Below the pieces are notes generated by a model. That model did no database searches. It saw only the letters and a list, made by a program, of their open reading frames with translations, and was not told the origin of the DNA. The translations under genes were made by a program, and so were the position numbers. From Bernardetia sp042180575 (lineage in GTDB: Bacteria; Bacteroidota; Bacteroidia; Cytophagales; Bernardetiaceae), in assembly GCF_042180575.1 (NCBI RefSeq), contig NZ_CP170094.1:1798001-1862000 (forward strand): DNA of 64,000 nt. Direction: 5' to 3'. Positions 17,146-27,500 of the stretch are shown here, one piece after another (the first letter of the stretch is position 1; each line of letters begins with the position of its first letter).

Positions 17146-17832
17146 ATGCTTCCCCTAACACTAACTTTCCTCAAAAAACTACATCAAAACAACGATAGAG
17201 ATTGGTTTAAAGAACATAAAAAAGAATATGAAGCTGCAAGAGAAGAATTTTCTGTCTTAGTTACGGCTCTTTTAGAATATTTTACGCATAAAATTGACCC
17301 TGCTTTTTCTACCCTTACAGCAAAAGATTGTATTTTTAGATTAAATAGAGATATTCGTTTTAGTAAAGACAAAACGCCTTACAAGACTTATTTTAGTGCC
17401 GTTTTGCACCCAGACGGACGAAAAACAGAAAAACCTATTTTTTATCTACACATTGCCCCAAATGATAATTCATTTCTAGCTATTGGTGTTTATCAACCAA
17501 ACAAAGAATATATCAAAAAAATTAGAGAAGAGATTGATTATAATGCAGACGAACTAAAAGCAATTTTTAATAAAAAAGAATTCAAAACTTATTTTGAAGG
17601 GTTTTCGGAAATGGAAAATGGAATTTTGAAAACTGCGCCTCGTGGTTATCCAAAAGACCACCCAAATATTGAACTTTTGAGATTCAAACATTTTATTGTA
17701 GAAAAATCAATTACTGACAAAGAACTTTTATCAGATGATATTGCTCAAAAATTAGCTCAAATAGCCATCGCAGGGCAACCTTTGAATGACTGGTTGAATG
17801 TAGTTTGGGAAGAGGTAGAAGTGGGGAGTTAG
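17146..17832 (+). CDS. DUF2461 domain protein
   Basis: The 228-residue cytoplasmic protein matches the DUF2461 (TIGR02453) family: FLKKLHQNNDRDWFKEHKKE at the N-terminus, FRLNRDIRFSKDKTPYKTYF, FYLHIAPNDNSFLAIGVYQP, and GYPKDHPNIELLRFKHF. The biochemical function is unknown. It starts directly after a heptamer array and its stop codon lies inside a second, imperfect heptad array (17826-17860). Convergent with the DUF1015 gene, with a long hairpin between them. Confidence 0.9.
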   Translation: MLPLTLTFLKKLHQNNDRDWFKEHKKEYEAAREEFSVLVTALLEYFTHKIDPAFSTLTAKDCIFRLNRDIRFSKDKTPYKTYFSAVLHPDGRKTEKPIFYLHIAPNDNSFLAIGVYQPNKEYIKKIREEIDYNADELKAIFNKKEFKTYFEGFSEMENGILKTAPRGYPKDHPNIELLRFKHFIVEKSITDKELLSDDIAQKLAQIAIAGQPLNDWLNVVWEEVEVGS

Positions 17833-17860
17833 GAAATGAATAGGAGAGATTAGGAATGAA
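17826..17860. repeat. Imperfect heptad repeat overlapping a stop codon
   Basis: Units resembling GAGTTAG, GAAATGA, ATAGGAG, AGATTAG and GAATGAA keep a 7-bp period from within the last codons of the DUF2461 gene into the intergenic space. Confidence 0.5.
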
Positions 17861-17942
17861 AGAATACATTTTACTTAGAAATGATTACGAATATAATTTA
17901 TTGATTATTAGATAATCATCAGAAAATGTTCATATCACAAGG

Positions 17943-17989
17943 CTGACAATAGTTTATGCAACTAAGCACTTCTGCTAAACTATTGTCAG
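17943..17989. terminator. Bidirectional hairpin between convergent genes
   Basis: Perfect 14-bp arms, CTGACAATAGTTTA and TAAACTATTGTCAG, enclose a 19-base loop between the convergent DUF2461 and DUF1015 genes. No long T-run follows, so it may be a dispersed repeat rather than a classic terminator. Confidence 0.65.
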
Positions 17990-18052
17990 AGTTATTTTGG
18001 ATTACCAAAAAACTACTGACAAAGTTTTTATGAACATGTTTAGAACCGATTT

Positions 18053-19327
18053 TTATTCCTCCACACTAGCAAAGCAAAACCCACAAATTGCTTTTGGATA
18101 AAAGTAAGTTGATTTTTGTGGCATCGTAAAACCAGATTTACAGACTTCCTTTACTTCTGGCATCGTAACAGCATTAGTGATAAGAGCTAGAGAGGCTTCT
18201 CCTTTGATTACTTTGGTTACACAATCTGTAAAGTTTCTTTCAAATTGAATATTTGTACTCTTGCGTTGGTCTTTTCCTTTTATTCCAATTACTTTTTCAA
18301 AAAAGAAATAATGAAGTACAGTAAGGTCAAGATTTTTGACAGAGTCTGGAAATTTCCAAGCTAAAGTTTCCCATTTTTCAGGCTTTAGACGAATTTTATA
18401 GGCATTTTCTAAGAAAATAAGTCCAAATGCCCATTTTTTACCCCAAATCATTTCGTTCAAATCAGAAGCATTTTCGACAGGTTTGATGATAAAATCTTCT
18501 TTGAGTTTTTCTAAAATCTGTTCTTCACTTATTTCTAAATCTGTCAGAAGTCTATGTGTAGGTAAAATACGAAGGTCATTCGAATTAGAATTTGTCAAAT
18601 ACATCAAATGAAAATTATATAATTCGTCGCCTGTATGATTTGGATTTTCTGCTTTGCATTTCTGACGGTGTACCATCGAACTCTCGTACCTATGATGTCC
18701 ATCAGCCAAAATAATTGTTTTCTTTTCTAATTTTTGAACAAACTTTTCTACAATTTCGGGCTTATCTATCTTTGCAAAAACTTCTCTTACACCTTGATAA
18801 TCTTCTGTTTCATAAATTGGGTTTTTGATAGCTTCATCCATATATTCTTCTAACTCAAAATTGCTATCACCATATAATCCATGTGTCGGACTTACATTCA
18901 ATCCTGTTTTTTCTAATAATTCTATTCTATCATTTACAGCAGCAGGAATAGTATTTTCGTGTCTTAAAATTATATTATCATTCCAATTATATGCCTTTAT
19001 GAGTGTAACAAAACCCTTTCTACAATATTCTTTCTTTTTAGAAATACGTGCAGGAAGTGAGAAATATTGATAATAGACATAAATAGTTGGCTTTTCATCT
19101 TGTTGAATTGTTCCATCAGCTATCCATTTTTCAAGCGTTTTTTTTGCTTCATCGGCTGGATTTTGTCCTAAAGGAACAGACAAATGAATACTATTTAGTG
19201 GATTTTGATACAATTTATCTCGCTGTTTTTGGGAAACGACATCAAATAAAGGAGAAGTAAATTCTTGAATTTGATTAGTAAGTGAAGAATCATATCTCCA
19301 AGCACGAAAAGGACGGATTTCTGCCAT
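18053..19327 (-). CDS. DUF1015 family protein
   Basis: The 424-residue cytoplasmic protein has the DUF1015 signatures: RPFRAWRYD at the N-terminus, NPLNSIHLSVPLG, YYQYFSLP, and the central ILADGHHRYESSM followed by FHLMYLTNSNSNDLRILPTHR. The GHHRYE motif is the likely active site of the family, whose reaction is not firmly known (members have been annotated as SerC- or kinase-associated). Upstream of the ATG lie two adjacent AGTTAGA heptamers. It is followed on the opposite side by DUF4286. Confidence 0.88.
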   Translation of the reverse strand: MAEIRPFRAWRYDSSLTNQIQEFTSPLFDVVSQKQRDKLYQNPLNSIHLSVPLGQNPADEAKKTLEKWIADGTIQQDEKPTIYVYYQYFSLPARISKKKEYCRKGFVTLIKAYNWNDNIILRHENTIPAAVNDRIELLEKTGLNVSPTHGLYGDSNFELEEYMDEAIKNPIYETEDYQGVREVFAKIDKPEIVEKFVQKLEKKTIILADGHHRYESSMVHRQKCKAENPNHTGDELYNFHLMYLTNSNSNDLRILPTHRLLTDLEISEEQILEKLKEDFIIKPVENASDLNEMIWGKKWAFGLIFLENAYKIRLKPEKWETLAWKFPDSVKNLDLTVLHYFFFEKVIGIKGKDQRKSTNIQFERNFTDCVTKVIKGEASLALITNAVTMPEVKEVCKSGFTMPQKSTYFYPKAICGFCFASVEE

Positions 19328-19334
19328 AATATAA

Positions 19335-19348
19335 AGTTAGAAGTTAGA
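19335..19348. repeat. Heptamer leader repeat, AGTTAGA x2
   Basis: Two perfect AGTTAGA copies, flanked by looser 7-bp variants to about 19362, lie 7 bp upstream of the DUF1015 start codon on the minus strand. Confidence 0.55.
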
Positions 19349-19388
19349 TTTATGAAATTAGATAAACAAACTGAATTTGAAAATGTGG

Positions 19389-19694
19389 TTAAATCACTTC
19401 CAAAATAGTACGAAAAGCAATAACTCTATTTCCGTATCTTTTTAGGTGATCTTCCTGCAATTTAGGAGCAAATTTTTGTTGATAATGTTCTAAGTCTTCT
19501 AAAGATTTACAAAAATATTGAATAGCATAAGTTGTTCCTTCTTCTTCTGGAAGTTTGGAAAGTAGTTTTAGTATTTTGTTTTCTTGAAACACCCCTGTAT
19601 TCATTACATCAGGAATATGTGTTTCTTTCATCCATTTGAGCCAGTCAGAATGAATGCCATCTTCTACATTTACGGTAATATTATATAAAATCAT
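19389..19694 (-). CDS. DUF4286 family protein
   Basis: The 101-residue protein fits DUF4286, a small ferredoxin-like fold family in Bacteroidota: ILYNITVNVEDGIHSDWLKWM with the HIPDVMNTG segment and GTTYAIQYFCKSLEDLEHYQ. Function unknown; members resemble dimeric alpha-beta barrel monooxygenase folds. It lies 61 bp upstream of DUF1015 on the same strand, so they may be cotranscribed. Confidence 0.88.
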   Translation of the reverse strand: MILYNITVNVEDGIHSDWLKWMKETHIPDVMNTGVFQENKILKLLSKLPEEEGTTYAIQYFCKSLEDLEHYQQKFAPKLQEDHLKRYGNRVIAFRTILEVI

Positions 19695-19910
19695 CTCAAA
19701 AAATTCGTTTGCTGTTAGTTTTTTCTGAAAAATCAGATTAATTCAATAAAAAACAAAGGTACTCATTTCTGAACTTATTTATTCAATGAATAATAGCATT
19801 GTTACTTTGCAATTCAAAATTATTTAAAATTATTTTTTTTACAAAAAAATCCTTTCATTTCGAATAAAAAGAAATAAAAGGATATTGAGTTTATTTTTTT
19901 AGCAAAAAGC

Positions 19911-20687
19911 TTATTTTTCTATTTTAAGGCTTACTTCATTTTGATTTTCAGAAGTATTTACTTTGATAGTTTCTGCTGTTGCTCCAATAGAAATTAAATA
20001 ATTTTTGACAGTTTGTAATTGCTTTTCATTATTACTTTCCAAAACAATCGTATAACCTAATCTTGAATGCTTGGCAGCTATTTCTAATTCTTGTTTATTT
20101 TTCTTGCTTGTAATTTCATTTTTTTGATTAACTATAATAGGAGAGACTTTGGGAGCTTCAGGTTTTTCAGAAGAATACCACCCTGCTCTTTCTGTACTTA
20201 CATCCTCTTTTACATCATTATTTTCTATTTCAAGCCTTGTATCTTTTTCTGCTCTTTCATTTTTTTGATTGGCTATTTCTTCCAAATCATTTTTTGAAGA
20301 TGCCGACATAACTATATTTTCTTCTGTTTTATTTTTTTGAGCTTTTGCTTGTCTTTGTTCTTTCAATTTTTCTTGTTCAGCCTTTACCAATCGCTCTTCT
20401 TCCCATCTACGCAGTTGTTTTTTAGACACTTTTATCTGCTCCACTTTTGGTTTGCCTACTTCAGAACATTTAAAAGGTTTGCGCTGAAAAGCCGTACTAT
20501 TTTTAGATTTTCTTTTAAACTTATTTTTTCTTTTAAAACGTCTTGTAAAAAAGTTTCCTGTTTTGGTTGTTTGTGCTTCTACTTGTTGGGTATCCACACT
20601 AGGGAGTGCTACCAATAAAACGAGTAACAGTAACAGAAAACGAAAAGTTTTTTTAGCGTAAAATGTATAGGTAAAAATTTGTTTCAT
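19911..20687 (-). CDS. Secreted or membrane-anchored basic protein with C-terminal SPOR-like segment
   Basis: The 258-residue protein has an N-terminal hydrophobic segment (residues about 16-30, FRLLLLLLVLLVALPSV) ending in VEAQ, consistent with a signal peptide, followed by a very Lys/Arg-rich stretch (RRFKRKNKFKRK...) and a long charged low-complexity middle. The last 55 residues (RLGYTIVLESNNEKQLQTVKNYLISIGAT) have the beta-alpha-beta look of a small SPOR-like or ACT-like domain. I do not recognise the family and do not assign a function. Monocistronic. Confidence 0.65.
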   Translation of the reverse strand: MKQIFTYTFYAKKTFRFLLLLLVLLVALPSVDTQQVEAQTTKTGNFFTRRFKRKNKFKRKSKNSTAFQRKPFKCSEVGKPKVEQIKVSKKQLRRWEEERLVKAEQEKLKEQRQAKAQKNKTEENIVMSASSKNDLEEIANQKNERAEKDTRLEIENNDVKEDVSTERAGWYSSEKPEAPKVSPIIVNQKNEITSKKNKQELEIAAKHSRLGYTIVLESNNEKQLQTVKNYLISIGATAETIKVNTSENQNEVSLKIEK

Positions 20688-20975
20688 GGTGTAGGTTTAT
20701 TTAAAGGATTCTTTGTCAGAAAACTTTTTGTTTTGTCTGGCTATTTTTATGTTCGAATTTTTGTGCTACATTCAAACCATTTATCTTACTAACGAGATTA
20801 CTCACAATGTAGTATATCGAACTACTTAAAGATATGAAAAAATTTACTTTTTATCGTAAAAAAGAATACGTTTATCGAAAATAATTAAAAATTTACCGAA
20901 ATAATAAGATTTAAGCTGTTTTTAACAATGTGGTTACCAAAAAATTACATATTCCCTTTCAAGTTCTTTTCTTTA

Positions 20976-21401
20976 CTAAAAATTACACTTCTCACACGTT
21001 CCACTCAACAGAAATTCAGCTTCTTCTACTTTATAACCTTGTGGTAGATTCAAATTAGGAAGTTGAATTTGAGATAGACAATAGACATGTTCGCATTTCT
21101 GACATTTAAAATGAACATGATTTTCTTTGTGTTGATGCTGCTCACAATTACTTTCACAGAGTGCATATTTTGCCTGCCCAGACATATCAGGGACTTTATG
21201 CAAAATTCCTTTTTCTTCAAAAGAAGTCAGTGTTCTATAAATAGTAACTCTATCAAAGTCTTCTCCGACAAGCTGCTCAATATTTTGGTGTGAAAGAGCC
21301 ACTTGTGCTTCCAAAAAGGATTCTAAAATAGCCATTCGACAAGGAGTTTTGCGAAGTTCATGTTTTTTTAGAAATTCAGAAGGCGAAGGAAATGTATGCA
21401 T
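20976..21401 (-). CDS. Fur-family transcriptional regulator
   Basis: The 141-residue protein has the Fur winged-helix domain (KTPCRMAILESFLEAQVALSHQNIEQL, DFDRVTIYRTLTSFEEKGILHKV) and a dimerisation domain with His-rich HQHKENHVHFKC and two structural CxxC pairs (CQKC, CEKC). It is therefore a metal-dependent repressor; whether it senses Fe, Zn or peroxide is not resolved by the sequence. The single N-terminal-type spacing and two CxxC pairs resemble Zur/Fur variants. The start codon is immediately preceded by a heptamer array that replaces any ribosome binding site. Confidence 0.88.
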   Translation of the reverse strand: MHTFPSPSEFLKKHELRKTPCRMAILESFLEAQVALSHQNIEQLVGEDFDRVTIYRTLTSFEEKGILHKVPDMSGQAKYALCESNCEQHQHKENHVHFKCQKCEHVYCLSQIQLPNLNLPQGYKVEEAEFLLSGTCEKCNF

Positions 21402-21443
21402 GGAAATTAGGAAATGGGAAATGGGAAATGGGAAATGGGAAAA
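21402..21443. repeat. Heptamer leader repeat, GGGAAAT type
   Basis: A run of 7-bp units (GGAAATT, AGGAAAT, three GGGAAAT, GGGAAAA) abuts the start codon of the Fur-family gene on the minus strand; the perfect core of four units is 21411-21438. Confidence 0.9.
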
Positions 21444-21665
21444 TACTGTAAACCATTAAGAGAACTATCACAAATTACAAAAATACGAAAAGTCAATTTA
21501 TTTTTCTTGCAATAAGAAAAGGCTTTTTGATAGAAAAAACGCATCTTTGTAGAATAAACTTGTAAAGCAATTCTAATTTCTAAAACGAAATCAATTAGAT
21601 TTAGTTTTTAGTAAGAGATTAATACAAGAAAATTAAAAACTCTTCACTATTTTTAAATAAAACAC

Positions 21666-22322
21666 ATGAAATTTTTCGTAGATACAGCCGACCTTCAAGA
21701 AATCAAAGAATGCCAAGAATTAGGAATTTTGGATGGAGTAACCACCAATCCTTCTCTTATGGCAAAGGTAGGAATTACAGGAAAAGATGCCATTTTTAGT
21801 CATTATAAAGCTATTTGTGATATTGTAGATGATAATGTGAGTGCAGAAGTTATTGGTACAGAATACAAAGATATTATCAGAGAAGGCGAAGAACTTGCCG
21901 AAATTGACTCTAAAATTGTAGTAAAAGTACCAATGATAAAAGATGGTGTTCGTGCTATCAAATATTTTTCGGATAAAGGAATTCGTACCAACTGTACACT
22001 TATTTTTTCAGCAGGGCAAGCAATTTTGGCAGCTAAAGCAGGTGCAAGTTATATTTCTCCTTTTATTGGTCGTTTGGATGATGTGGGAGCTGATGGCATG
22101 GAACTTATCGAACAATTAGTAGATATTTTTGGAAATTATGGCTTTCAGACAGAAATTTTGGCTGCTTCGGTTCGTCATACGATGCACCTTTTGCAATGTG
22201 CAGAAGTGGGTGCAGATGTCGTTACGTGTCCTTCAAACGTAATTATGGGACTTTTAAATCATCCTCTTACAGACAAAGGATTAGCTACATTTTTGGCAGA
22301 TGCTAAGAAGTTGAATATGTAA
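21666..22322 (+). CDS. fsa: Fructose-6-phosphate aldolase / transaldolase-like
   Basis: The 218-residue protein is a short single-domain transaldolase of the FSA/TalC type: MKFFVDTADLQEIKECQELG, GVTTNPSLMAKVG, Schiff-base Lys in KIVVKVPMIKDG, GASYISPFIGRLDD and ASVRHTMHLLQCAEVGADVVTCP. It interconverts fructose-6-phosphate with dihydroxyacetone and glyceraldehyde-3-phosphate or acts as a transaldolase in the pentose phosphate pathway; sequence alone does not separate these. Lone gene upstream of aroE, separated by a heptamer array. Confidence 0.92.
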   Translation: MKFFVDTADLQEIKECQELGILDGVTTNPSLMAKVGITGKDAIFSHYKAICDIVDDNVSAEVIGTEYKDIIREGEELAEIDSKIVVKVPMIKDGVRAIKYFSDKGIRTNCTLIFSAGQAILAAKAGASYISPFIGRLDDVGADGMELIEQLVDIFGNYGFQTEILAASVRHTMHLLQCAEVGADVVTCPSNVIMGLLNHPLTDKGLATFLADAKKLNM

Positions 22323-22330
22323 AACGGATG

Positions 22331-22417
22331 AGTGATAAGTGATTAATGGTTAGTGATTAGTTGAAAGACAATATTTCTAACTAATCACTTATCACTAAAA
22401 ATTAATCACTAAAAACT
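22331..22417 (+). repeat. Heptamer leader repeats with 15-bp inverted arms before aroE
   Basis: AGTGATAAGTGATTA (22331-22345) is the exact inverse of TAATCACTTATCACT (22383-22397). The right side reads as contiguous 7-bp units (TCTAACT, AATCACT, TATCACT, AAAAATT, AATCACT, AAAAACT; 22376-22417) ending exactly at the ATG of aroE. Confidence 0.85.
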
Positions 22418-23191
22418 ATGTTTGGACTCATTGGCAAAAAACTTTCTCATTCATTTTCTAAAAAATACTTCACAGAGAAATTTCAAAAATTAGGTCTTTC
22501 TCCAAAAGAAGGCTATATCTATGAGCTTTTTGAATTAGATAAAATAGAAAATTTTGAAAATTTAATTAGAGAAAACCCAACTTTAAGGGGGTTAAACGTA
22601 ACCATTCCTTATAAAAAAGAGGTAATTCCATTTTTGGACAAACTTGACCCAACAGCAAAAAAAATTGGTGCAGTAAATACGATAAAAATAGAAAAAGATG
22701 GAACAAAGATAGGCTACAACACAGATTATATTGGCTTCAAGAATAGTTTAGAAACTTTTTTGAATTTAAAACCAAATATTAGCTTTAAAGAAAAAGCCTT
22801 GATTTTAGGAACAGGAGGAGCAGCACAAGCCGTAAAAGTAGCTTTAGAAGATTTGAATATTAAGTTTGATTTTGCTTCCTCCTCTATAAACGAAATTCAA
22901 AATCATTCAAATTATAAAACTCTTCCTTATTCAAAAATTGATATTTCAGATTATAAATTAATTATCAATACTACTCCTTTAGGAATGTATCCAAATATTG
23001 AAAATTTTCCTCCTTTATCAGAGCATAATTATTCCAAAATTGATGATAGTTATTTTTTGTACGATTTAGTGTATAATCCAGAAAAAACAATCTTTTTGAA
23101 AATAGGAAAAGGAAAAAATGCAAAAATTATTCACGGATTAGAAATGCTACACGGACAAGCCGAAGCTGCTGCTGCTATTTGGGAAATTTAG
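22418..23191 (+). CDS. aroE: Shikimate dehydrogenase
   Basis: The 257-residue enzyme reduces 3-dehydroshikimate to shikimate with NADPH in aromatic amino acid synthesis. Visible motifs are the shikimate-binding GLIGKKLSHSFSKKYF, the catalytic Lys in LNVTIPYKKEVIPFLD, AVNTI, the NADP-binding GTGGAAQAVKVAL and the C-terminal GLEMLHGQAEAAAAIWE. Length is normal for Bacteroidota. The ATG follows a 42-bp heptamer array with no recognisable Shine-Dalgarno sequence. Lone gene. Confidence 0.95.
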   Translation: MFGLIGKKLSHSFSKKYFTEKFQKLGLSPKEGYIYELFELDKIENFENLIRENPTLRGLNVTIPYKKEVIPFLDKLDPTAKKIGAVNTIKIEKDGTKIGYNTDYIGFKNSLETFLNLKPNISFKEKALILGTGGAAQAVKVALEDLNIKFDFASSSINEIQNHSNYKTLPYSKIDISDYKLIINTTPLGMYPNIENFPPLSEHNYSKIDDSYFLYDLVYNPEKTIFLKIGKGKNAKIIHGLEMLHGQAEAAAAIWEI

Positions 23192-23326
23192 TGATTAGTG
23201 GTAAATGAATTAATTATCAGTTGATATTCTATTTCAACTAAATAGTCGACACTGTTTCATAAAGTATATTTGTATTTCTCCTTAAACTCTTCAATCTCTG
23301 TGGTTACAATGTATTTGTATTTTCAA

Positions 23327-24124
23327 TTAATATAAATTCAAAACTTCTCTCACACTTCCATATTTTAATAGTAATTCTTTTGCTTTTTGTTCTGAAATTT
23401 CTAATTCTTCTACCAAAAAACGTGTTCCTCTTTCGATGAGTTTTTGATTAGAAAGTTGCATATCAACCATTTTATTTCCTTTCACTCTTCCTAATTGTAT
23501 CATTACAGAAGTAGAAATCATATTCAAAACTAGCTTTTGGGCTGTTCCTGCTTTCATGCGAGTGCTTCCTGTTACAAATTCTGCTCCTACAATTATTTCA
23601 ATCGGAAACTGACTTGCCCTTGCTACTTCTGAACCTGCATTACAGACAATACAACCTGTCAAAAGTCCGTTTTGATTTGCTTTTTCTAATCCTCCAATCA
23701 CATAGGGTGTTCGTCCAGAAGCTGCAATTCCGATGAGTGTATCATTTTTTGTAAGATTATAACTTTCTAAATCTTTCCATGCTTGTTCTTTATCATCTTC
23801 GGCAAACTCTACGGCTTTTCTGATGGCAGAATCTCCCCCAGCAATAAGTCCAACAACTAAATCATGAGAAACACCAAAAGTAGGAGGACATTCAGAAGCA
23901 TCAACAATACCCAAACGTCCACTTGTACCTGCACCGATATAAAAAAGTCTGCCTCCGTTTCTCATTCGTTTTGTGATTTCTATCACTAACTTTTCTATGT
24001 TTTCTAGTACTTCTTTTATAGCAAAGGCGACTTTTTGGTCTTCTTGATTGATATTAATTAGTAAGTCCTTGACAGACATTTTTTCTAAATCTGAATAAAG
24101 AGAGTTTGATTCGGTGGTAAGCAT
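23327..24124 (-). CDS. murQ: N-acetylmuramic acid 6-phosphate etherase
   Basis: The 265-residue SIS-domain protein has the MurQ signatures IGAGTSGRLGIVDASECPPTFG, GIAASGRTPYVIGGL and GSTRMKAGTAQKLVLNM. It cleaves the lactyl ether of MurNAc-6-phosphate to give GlcNAc-6-phosphate during peptidoglycan recycling. It is at the short end of the family, typical of Bacteroidota. A DUF1343/NamZ-like exo-muramidase that could supply MurNAc is encoded at 44159-45469. Confidence 0.95.
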   Translation of the reverse strand: MLTTESNSLYSDLEKMSVKDLLININQEDQKVAFAIKEVLENIEKLVIEITKRMRNGGRLFYIGAGTSGRLGIVDASECPPTFGVSHDLVVGLIAGGDSAIRKAVEFAEDDKEQAWKDLESYNLTKNDTLIGIAASGRTPYVIGGLEKANQNGLLTGCIVCNAGSEVARASQFPIEIIVGAEFVTGSTRMKAGTAQKLVLNMISTSVMIQLGRVKGNKMVDMQLSNQKLIERGTRFLVEELEISEQKAKELLLKYGSVREVLNLY

Positions 24125-24411
24125 TTAGATTATTTTTTTTAGGTGGAGATATAATTATTTGACTTTTATTTTGTACATTTAAAGAGCAATAATTGCTCAG
24201 ATTTTTTTTACTTTTTTTATTATAAAGTTGTAAAGAGGAATAATTACTGATTTTCAATGCTTTACATAATTAAAGCAAAAATATCTACACAAGCACCAAA
24301 AAAAACAAAATATAAAATGGAACAATACACTTATTTCAAAATAAAATTTGCTAAATCAATTTAAATATCTAAATAAAAAGTTATTTTCTCAGAAAAAGAA
24401 AATAATATTTG

Positions 24412-24419
24412 TACCTTTG
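24412..24419 (+). promoter_or_regulatory. Promoter-like TACCTTTG box
   Basis: The sequence matches the Bacteroidota -7 box TAnnTTTG and lies 156 bp upstream of the broken T9SS gene; no clear -33 TTTG box is seen. The surrounding 24125-24574 is otherwise A/T-rich intergenic space without a gene. Confidence 0.4.
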
Positions 24420-24574
24420 TGAAAATTTTTATTGCTTATTACTTACACAAAAAACTTAACATCATTATACACATAATTTATATAAATAAACCGTAAAGAC
24501 AATTAGATTAACTAATATTATCTCGTATTTTCCCTCAATAATCCCTTACTTTCCATAATTATTAAAACAAAATT

Positions 24575-27500
24575 ATGAAAAAAATTATTACTATATATTT
24601 TTCTATTCCTTTCTTTTGGAATAAAAGCACAGAATGTTCAGAATTATGTTATTACAGCTGGTTCTAATGAAAACCTCGTAGATGGAGGAGGTTGGACTCA
24701 AATTATTGGTTCAAATCAACTCAATGTTGCTTCAGCAATTACAAACATAGGATTTGAAGTTTGGTTTATGGGCGAACGTTTTACAACCTTTTCAGCCAAT
24801 ACAGGAGGAGTAATGCGTTTTGGTAATACACAAATAGTTGGTGGCGCAAATAGTCCTGGTGTACCTAGAAATGCAAGAGTCTGTGTTTTTGGAGCTTCTA
24901 TAGAAGTTACTGCTGATAGATGGCGTACAGAAAACAATGGTCAAGTTAGATATAAAATGATTGGAACAGCTCCTAATAGAATATTAATAGTGGATTGGGT
25001 AAATCTAAGAATGGAAGGGAGTGCTAGTACTAATACAGGAATATCTCGTTTTCAAGCTCATATCTATGAAACAGCTCCTCCCCCTACTAATACAAATGGA
25101 GGGGTTGTGAAAATAGTATATGGTAGGATGTTTATACAATCTCATGCTGCTACATCCATTTGTGGATTCAGTAGTGATACTTTTACCACTACTTGGACAG
25201 GTATTGGATACGGTAACTCCAGTACAGATGTAGTGTATATTAATACTGATAATCATGCTAGTGTAACTGCCACAAATCGTTCTTATGGAACTAGTTTAGA
25301 ATCCTGTAATGGTTTTGGTGCAGCACCAACTAATATAACTTCTCTCAATAGTAACAGTAATGGCAATCGTCGTTTTATAACTTCAACCCACCAACAGTAA
25401 TTGGACAAGAAGTAGATGTATCAGCAAGTTGTCTATCAAGTACATCTTTTAATTTGAACTGGACGGATAATGCTACCAATGAAGTAGGAATTGTACTTTA
25501 TCGTTCTGTAAATGGTGGTGCTTACGTTTTTGACAGACAATTACCAGCAGACACAGAAACAACAACCATTACAGGACTGACTCCTTCTACAAATTATAGC
25601 TATCAAGTTTATGCAGTAACAGAAGGCAAGTTAAGTACCTTAGCTCCCACAGGTACAGTATCTTTTACTACTTTACCTGCTACTGCTAATGTTGTATATT
25701 CTATTACAGATGGAAATTGGAATAATCTGTTTACTTGGATTACCAGTTTACTTCCTATATTTTCCAATGATGTTATAATTGGTTGTATTGACCCTGATAT
25801 AGTTACTGTAAATACTCCATTAATTACTAATATATGCAGAACACTTACAGTAGAAACCGGAAGCCAACTTAATTTCAATGTAGGAGAAACACTTAGAGTT
25901 CAAGGTGATGTTACTAATAAAGGAACAATTGATGTAAATGGAGGAACACTTATAATAGAAGGAAACTTAATCAATACAACAAGCTCAACGGTAAGTATAG
26001 GCAACGGTACACTCATAGTAGAAGGAAGTTTTCAAAATGCAGCCACAGCCACACTAAATGGAAATACTGGATTATTTAGGTTAGCAGGAAATTTCACGAA
26101 TCAAGGTGCATACAACCCAAATACTTCCACCATGCGTTTTGATGGAACTACTCAACAACTTATTAATCATACAGGAACAAGTAATTATAACTCTTCTAGT
26201 ACAGTTACTTTTAATACAAATGAAATCTTGCCATTAGATATTCCACCAATAGGAACAGGCGGTGGTGCTAATAATTTAAACGGAGGCAATGGAGTAACAT
26301 TAGCTGGCTTAAATACTTATATTTCAGACCATGTCCGTATAGTAACCTTTAACGTTCCAGCAGGAACATATACAGGAATAAATAACCTTTTAGTGGATAT
26401 AAATCATACTTGGAATTCTGATATAGAAATGTATTTAGTTACTCCTAATAATACAGTTTATTCTGTAGCTGCTGATATGGGTGGAAATGGAGATGGTTAT
26501 GATAATGTTACTTTTACAATGAACAATCCTCCTGCGACTACTACTGCACCTACTGGAAATACAACTATTACAGGTAGTTTTTTTCCAATAGAAAACTGGA
26601 ATGGTTATGCAGGAACTTATGTAGGAACTTGGTCTTTGTACATTATTGATGATGCTGGTGGTGATTTTGGGACTTTAAATACAACTTCTCTCACACTCAA
26701 TCAAGTCTCTACACCACCACCAACAGGATTACAGTTTTTTGATGTAGAAATGCAAAATACAGGAATAGAAGTTCGTACTCAAAATACAGATATTATAGTA
26801 AATAATTCTGCCACTTGGACAACTGGAATTTTCAGAGCAGATAACAATCACCTACTTATTTTCCCTGATAATACTACTTCAACTGTTGCTATTAATGCAA
26901 GTCATGCAGATATGAGTGTACGTAAAATAGGAAATGATGCCTTTGATTTTCCAATTGGTAATGCAGGCTGGGGTGCACCGATTGGAATTTCTGCTCCTTC
27001 TGATGTAGTAGACCATTTTACTGCCTATTATGTAAAACAAGTTACACCTTATGACCCTTTTTCCAAAGAAGCAACTATTCATCATGTCGGACAATGTGAA
27101 TACTGGATTTTGGATAGAGCAATTGGATCTTCTTCGAATGTAGTAGTTACGCTTAGTTATGATGATATTCGTAGTTGTACTGTAGGACCTACAGGATTAA
27201 AAGTAGTACGTTGGGATGGCGCAATTTGGAGAGACCATTTTAATGGAGGGATTATAAATACACCTTACGACGGTGTTTTGAGTTTGGGAACAGTAAATAA
27301 TTTTAGTCCTTTTACACTTGGGGCATTAACTGATGAAAATATTCTACCACTTACTTTCTTATCTTTTGATGCAAAACCATTAGAAAGTGATGCTATTTTA
27401 GATTGGACAACAACAGGAGAATTAAACCACGATTATTTTGAAATTGAACGCTCTATAAATGGCGAATATTTTAAAGAAATTGGAAATGTAAAAGATGCAA

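Noticed and set aside
24317..24361. Short ORF upstream of the T9SS gene (MEQYTYFKIK...)
   Set aside because: Only about 14 codons in an A/T-rich region; no support for translation.
24575..25454. Programmed frameshifting of the T9SS gene
   Set aside because: Two shifts in opposite senses and no slippery/stem pattern at the second; decay, phase variation or read error are simpler.
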